NCBI GenBank assembly: GCA_958410215.1
Contig: CATYOF010000014.1
Location: 1-64,000, forward strand
Length of the DNA stretch: 64,000 nucleotides
Origin: an uncultured Cryptobacterium sp.
GTDB lineage: Bacteria > Actinomycetota > Coriobacteriia > Coriobacteriales > Eggerthellaceae
Direction of reading: 5' to 3'
Positions 60,603 to 64,000 of the stretch are shown here, piece after piece (the stretch's first letter is position 1; each line of letters begins with the position of its first letter). A program made the translations under genes and the position numbers. The notes beneath the pieces are model-generated. The model did no database searches, had not been told where the DNA came from, and saw nothing but the letters and a program-made list of their open reading frames with translations.

Positions 60603-61124
60603 ATGAAGCGCGCAATTGATCCCATTGAACACGCATCTGAAATTATGCAAGGCGTTAAGAATGGTGTTTTGCTTACCACGAAAAACGGTGACCGCGTAAA
60701 TGCCATGACCATTAGCTGGGGTACCCTTGGCATTGAATGGCACAAGCCTTTGTTTACCGCTTTCATTCGCCAGAATCGTTTTACGAAGGAATTCTTAGAT
60801 GCCACCGGTGAATTTACGGTCAATATTCCTGTTGGCGAATTCGATAAGAAAATTACCGCCGTGTGCGGATCTAAATCTGGTCGTGACATGGATAAAATTG
60901 CCGAACTTGGCTTAACCCTCGAAGAGCCCGAAGTGGTTTCCGCACCCGGTATTCGCGAACTCCCGCTTACGCTTGAATGCAAGATTTGCTATGTGCAGAA
61001 CCAGGATTTAAGCGCACTTGACGAAGAAACGCTTGAGAAAAACTATCCCGCTGACGAAAACGGCTTCCGCGATTTTCACACCGTCTACTGCGCTGAAATT
61101 GTTGCAGCGTATGTGATTGAATAG
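60603..61124 (+). CDS. Flavin reductase family protein
   Basis: FMN-binding split-barrel protein of 173 residues. The motif NGVLLTTKNGDRVNAMTISW (about 21-40), TAFIRQNRFTKEFLDATGEF, and ETLEKNYPADENGF match small flavoproteins related to flavin reductases and flavoredoxins. GAGGAACCA precedes the ATG. It may pass electrons from NAD(P)H or ferredoxin through bound FMN; partner unknown. Convergent with the tsa genes; a 7-bp hairpin (61157-61179) lies between. Confidence 0.85.
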   Translation: MKRAIDPIEHASEIMQGVKNGVLLTTKNGDRVNAMTISWGTLGIEWHKPLFTAFIRQNRFTKEFLDATGEFTVNIPVGEFDKKITAVCGSKSGRDMDKIAELGLTLEEPEVVSAPGIRELPLTLECKICYVQNQDLSALDEETLEKNYPADENGFRDFHTVYCAEIVAAYVIE

Positions 61125-61156
61125 ACCAACGAAACAAGCAATACGTTCACTATACT

Positions 61157-61179
61157 GAGCCGCTCTAAATGGGCGGCTC
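61157..61179. terminator. Hairpin between convergent genes
   Basis: Stem GAGCCGC/GCGGCTC (61157-61163 with 61173-61179). No T-run on either side, so a weak or Rho-assisted terminator at best. Confidence 0.35.
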
Positions 61180-61196
61180 CTATTGCAAAGAAAATA

Positions 61197-63830
61197 TTAA
61201 TACGCATCATCAAGCGAGGCGTGGGCGGCGACATCACAATCCAAGCTAAAGAACTTGCCTGCTTTATAGCGATCCAACGCCACCAGTGCAATCATGGCAG
61301 CATTATCGGTACATGCTGAAAGCGGCGGCATAGTTAAACGCACGCCCATTTCATCACACATTTCTTCGTAGGCATGACGCAATTCGGGATTAGCTGCCAC
61401 GCCACCCCCAAGACAAAATTCTTTAGCACCCGTTTCTTCGAGCGCTGTTTTAGCTTTTGCAACTTGCACATCAATAACTGCTGCCTGGAAACTTGCCGCT
61501 ACATCTGATTGATTTACGTCACGACCTGCTTGCTTTTCTTTTTGTAAGTAAGTCATAACCGATGTCTTTAAACCAGAAAGCGAGAACTGCAAGTCACCCG
61601 AATGCATAAGCGCACGAGGGAACTGAATTGCTTTCGGATTACCCTTTTCTGCGAGTTTAGAAATAAGCGGACCTCCTGGATAGCCCAAGCCCATAGCTTT
61701 AGCCACCTTATCGAAGGCTTCTCCCACCGCATCATCTAAGGTAGTACCCATGGTTTCATAGTTGCCCCAGTCTTTTACATGAACCAGCATGGTATGGCCA
61801 CCCGAAACCAGCGACACCACCATAGGTGGCTCAATGTCAGGACGGGCCAGCTTGTTCGCATACAGATGGCCTTCCAAATGATTCACCCCAATAAGAGGCT
61901 TGTCCGCTGCCCAAGCAAGTCCCTTAGCAAACGCAAGTCCGACCACCAGTGCACCAACTAAACCCGGCGCATACGTAACTGATACCGCCGCCAAATCCTG
62001 CCAAGTTAAGTCCGCCTTGTTCGTACGAATGCGCGCTTGCTCTAAGCATTCCTGTACTACCCCACCAATGGCTTCAATGTGCTTACGGCTTGCAATTTCA
62101 GGCACCACGCCACCAAAACGGGAATGAAAATCAATTTGTGATGCCACCACATCAGAAACAATGGTACCCGCTTCATCAATAAGTGCGGCAGCTGTTTCAT
62201 CGCACGATGTTTCAATAGCAAGAATGAGCTTGCCTTGGATTTGCAGATGACTAGCAGAGTTGTGAGATTGAGAAGCAAAAGCATCTGAAGAATGTCCCTG
62301 TTGACGTTCTTCAGAATCCACTACCTTAGTCACATCGCTGAAGTTAGACTCATGAGCTTCAACAGTTGCTTGCGCTGCCTTTACGGCATCATTGAGACGC
62401 AGCTCCATACCTGCTACATCGTGTTCAGCCAAAGGAAGTGGACCCGTGTAAATAACCGCATCTTCTTTATCGGAGTAATAACGAGGACGAACCCCTATAC
62501 GTTGCAAGCCCAGTCGCTCGTAGAATGCATGAGCACTCGTGTTTGAAGCACGCACTTCAAGAGTCATTTCATTTGCGCCTAAGTCGCGTGCATCGCGCGC
62601 AATATGAGCCAATAGCTCTTGGGCAATTCCGCGACGACGATAGGCAGGATTCGTCGCTACTTTGAGTACCTGAACTTGTCCATCAACAATCCAACCACCC
62701 GCGTAGCCTATAAGCTTTGCGTCTTCTAGATTTACCGCGCGCTTGGAAGAATCGTTCATTTCGTACGCCGCCCACCAGGTACGGTCACTCCGCGGTAACT
62801 CATCTAAGATTTGCGAAGCATGCCATGCATCGCTTCCCATTGCTTGAGCCTCAAGCGCCTCCACCGCAGGGACCCACACTGCTTTAAGAGGTTGATAGCG
62901 AATTACGGCGCCACCCTGAACACCGGTAGTAAGGTCTTTTTCGTCCAGAGTATCAACTGACCCTGTAACAATTCCTGACGTTTTCGCTGGCGCAGCTTGC
63001 ATCGATTGCTGAATTGTTGCAGGCTGCGAAGGATTAGGCTGCGCTTGCTGTTTAACCTGTTTTACCTCTTGTTGTTTGGCGAACTTAGCACGTTCAGCCT
63101 CTTCCGCATCCGAAAGACGAGTGTACACGGGAAGCAACACACAAGGGTCGCCAATATTGCCTTGATTATATGCTTGCGCGGCTAGACCAAATTCCCCCGC
63201 CTGCCAGGCTGCCTGAGCCGCCAAAAGCAAACCTTTTCCTGTGGGGTAACAATATTCCTGCGCAAGGGCACCCTGCCCTTCACAATAGTCGGAATACTTC
63301 TTTAGGGCATCACCCGTAATAAGGGTTTCTTCCTCAGAAGCGCCGCCCAACCACACAGGCAGTTCGGCTGCTTTCATCACAAAATCTGAATTCAGGCGTT
63401 CTACCCCTTCATCACTCAATCGATAGCGCACAGGATACACTTCTTTGCGCATGGCGTCACCCAGAACCACAACCGACCCGCGCACGCCAACATCCCACTG
63501 CTGCCATGCCTGAGCATCTGCAGTGGAAACGCCAAACAGCGGCACGCCAAGCCCAATAGCAATACCTTTTGCACTTGCCATGCAAATACGTACACCCGTA
63601 AAGGATCCAGGACCACGGCCGCACACCACACACGCCACCTGGTCGCGAGAAACTCCCGCTTCAGCAAGTAGGGTATCAATTTCTGGAAGCAGCTTCACAT
63701 TCGATGCGCGAAAGGCTTCAGTTTCTTGCGAAGCCACTAATTCGATAGTGTGCGCCTTACAATCAAGACGACCTATACCAACCGAAATCATTTCGTTTGC
63801 GGTATCAAAAGTAAGTACAAAGTCCTTCAT
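61197..63830 (-). CDS. tsaD: TsaB-RimI-TsaD fusion protein
   Basis: One 877-residue polypeptide with three activities usually encoded separately. Residues 1 to about 235 are TsaB (LTFDTANEMISVGIGRL, then VVCGRGPGSFTGVRICMA), the dimer partner. A Gln/Ala linker leads to RimI (about 307-470; ATNPAYRRRGIAQELLAHIA acetyl-CoA motif), which acetylates ribosomal protein S18. From about 530 is TsaD, with IETSCDETAAALID, metal site NHLEGHLYAN and SGGHTMLVHVKDW. TsaB and TsaD act with TsaC and TsaE to make t6A37 in tRNAs. The tsaE gene is 11 bases upstream. Confidence 0.95.
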   Translation of the reverse strand: MKDFVLTFDTANEMISVGIGRLDCKAHTIELVASQETEAFRASNVKLLPEIDTLLAEAGVSRDQVACVVCGRGPGSFTGVRICMASAKGIAIGLGVPLFGVSTADAQAWQQWDVGVRGSVVVLGDAMRKEVYPVRYRLSDEGVERLNSDFVMKAAELPVWLGGASEEETLITGDALKKYSDYCEGQGALAQEYCYPTGKGLLLAAQAAWQAGEFGLAAQAYNQGNIGDPCVLLPVYTRLSDAEEAERAKFAKQQEVKQVKQQAQPNPSQPATIQQSMQAAPAKTSGIVTGSVDTLDEKDLTTGVQGGAVIRYQPLKAVWVPAVEALEAQAMGSDAWHASQILDELPRSDRTWWAAYEMNDSSKRAVNLEDAKLIGYAGGWIVDGQVQVLKVATNPAYRRRGIAQELLAHIARDARDLGANEMTLEVRASNTSAHAFYERLGLQRIGVRPRYYSDKEDAVIYTGPLPLAEHDVAGMELRLNDAVKAAQATVEAHESNFSDVTKVVDSEERQQGHSSDAFASQSHNSASHLQIQGKLILAIETSCDETAAALIDEAGTIVSDVVASQIDFHSRFGGVVPEIASRKHIEAIGGVVQECLEQARIRTNKADLTWQDLAAVSVTYAPGLVGALVVGLAFAKGLAWAADKPLIGVNHLEGHLYANKLARPDIEPPMVVSLVSGGHTMLVHVKDWGNYETMGTTLDDAVGEAFDKVAKAMGLGYPGGPLISKLAEKGNPKAIQFPRALMHSGDLQFSLSGLKTSVMTYLQKEKQAGRDVNQSDVAASFQAAVIDVQVAKAKTALEETGAKEFCLGGGVAANPELRHAYEEMCDEMGVRLTMPPLSACTDNAAMIALVALDRYKAGKFFSLDCDVAAHASLDDAY

Positions 63831-63841
63831 ACGATTCCGTT

Positions 63842-64000
63842 CTATTTCAATGCTTGCTGCCAGAAATCAAGCAGTTGAGCAGCAGATCCCAAAGCGCGTG
63901 CCTTGATGCGACGTACGTTGCCCTGCACTGCCTCTGGAACTACTTCCAAATACACTTCAAGTCTATCTTCGGGCATATCATCAGGAAACTTAGAGGCCCA
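63842..64000 (-). CDS. tsaE: tRNA threonylcarbamoyladenosine ATPase TsaE, C-terminal part
   Basis: Only the last 52 codons lie in the window; the start is beyond 64000. The sequence begins WASKFPDDMPEDRLEVYLEV, the usual TsaE end region (W...LP..RLEV), and ends with DFWQQALK. Context with the TsaB-RimI-TsaD gene makes the call firm though the P-loop part is not visible. Confidence 0.85.
   Translation of the reverse strand, partial: WASKFPDDMPEDRLEVYLEVVPEAVQGNVRRIKARALGSAAQLLDFWQQALK

Overview
The window looks like a chromosomal segment of a low-GC member of the Coriobacteriia (Actinomycetota), most likely Eggerthellaceae. The reasons are a DMSO-reductase-family respiratory operon, a large molybdenum/Moco locus, a TsaB-RimI-TsaD triple fusion, CIRCE-controlled groESL, and a C-P lyase operon that carries a PHP-domain phosphoesterase of the kind characterised in Eggerthella lenta. 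The assignment is inference from gene content; no rRNA gene is present. Prophage, CRISPR arrays and intact insertion sequences were not seen.

Region by region. (1) 0.4-5.8 kb, minus strand: Tat-exported molybdopterin oxidoreductase (DmsA-like), four-cluster ferredoxin subunit (DmsB-like), NrfD-type membrane anchor and a TorD-like chaperone. (2) 6.2-17.9 kb: the molybdenum module. It holds a four-cluster ferredoxin protein, a MoaE-like protein, a MobB-MobA fusion, a ModE-like repressor, ModABC molybdate uptake, MoaA, MoaC, MogA/MoaB, MoeA and FmdE. It supplies the cofactor for enzymes like the one in region 1. (3) 18-33 kb, minus strand: housekeeping genes recR, ybaB, dnaX, dedA, SRP RNA, folC, LCP-family protein, murA, tsf, rpsB, a family III CoA-transferase, a NYN RNase, rlmB and tRNA-Gln(TTG). 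(4) 33.4-46.3 kb, minus strand: phosphonate uptake (two PhnD, PhnC, two PhnE) and C-P lyase (PhnGHIJKML), ending in a PHP-domain gene that probably replaces phnP. (5) 46.6-54.5 kb: an RNA methyltransferase, an AEC permease, a ~1 kb gene-poor stretch full of repeats and hairpins, groEL-groES, a VapBC-type toxin-antitoxin pair and a broken cell-wall cysteine protease. (6) 54.6-64 kb: hypB, hypA, tatC, tatA, a degenerate amidohydrolase, menG, two tiny membrane proteins, a flavin reductase, the TsaB-RimI-TsaD fusion and the end of tsaE.

The genes point to anaerobic respiration. Menaquinone (menG) feeds a Tat-exported (tatA, tatC) molybdoenzyme whose cofactor is made and loaded by the mod/moa/mob/moe genes, and hypAB imply a nickel hydrogenase encoded elsewhere. 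Phosphonates are a phosphorus source; both phnD copies share an upstream motif and promoter geometry suggesting common activation.

The least explained part is non-coding. Two intergenic copies of a 173-bp element (15143-15315 and 22928-23100) keep the same core and three-stem fold while their stems differ in sequence but stay complementary, the pattern expected of a structured RNA or a structure-selected mobile repeat. Each is followed by a second long hairpin element. Other points of interest are a candidate operator family (TATTATTC/GAATAATA) shared by the modA promoter and the dmsA/ferredoxin intergenic region, a permease ModB with an extra extracytoplasmic domain, and an amidohydrolase that has lost nearly all its metal ligands.
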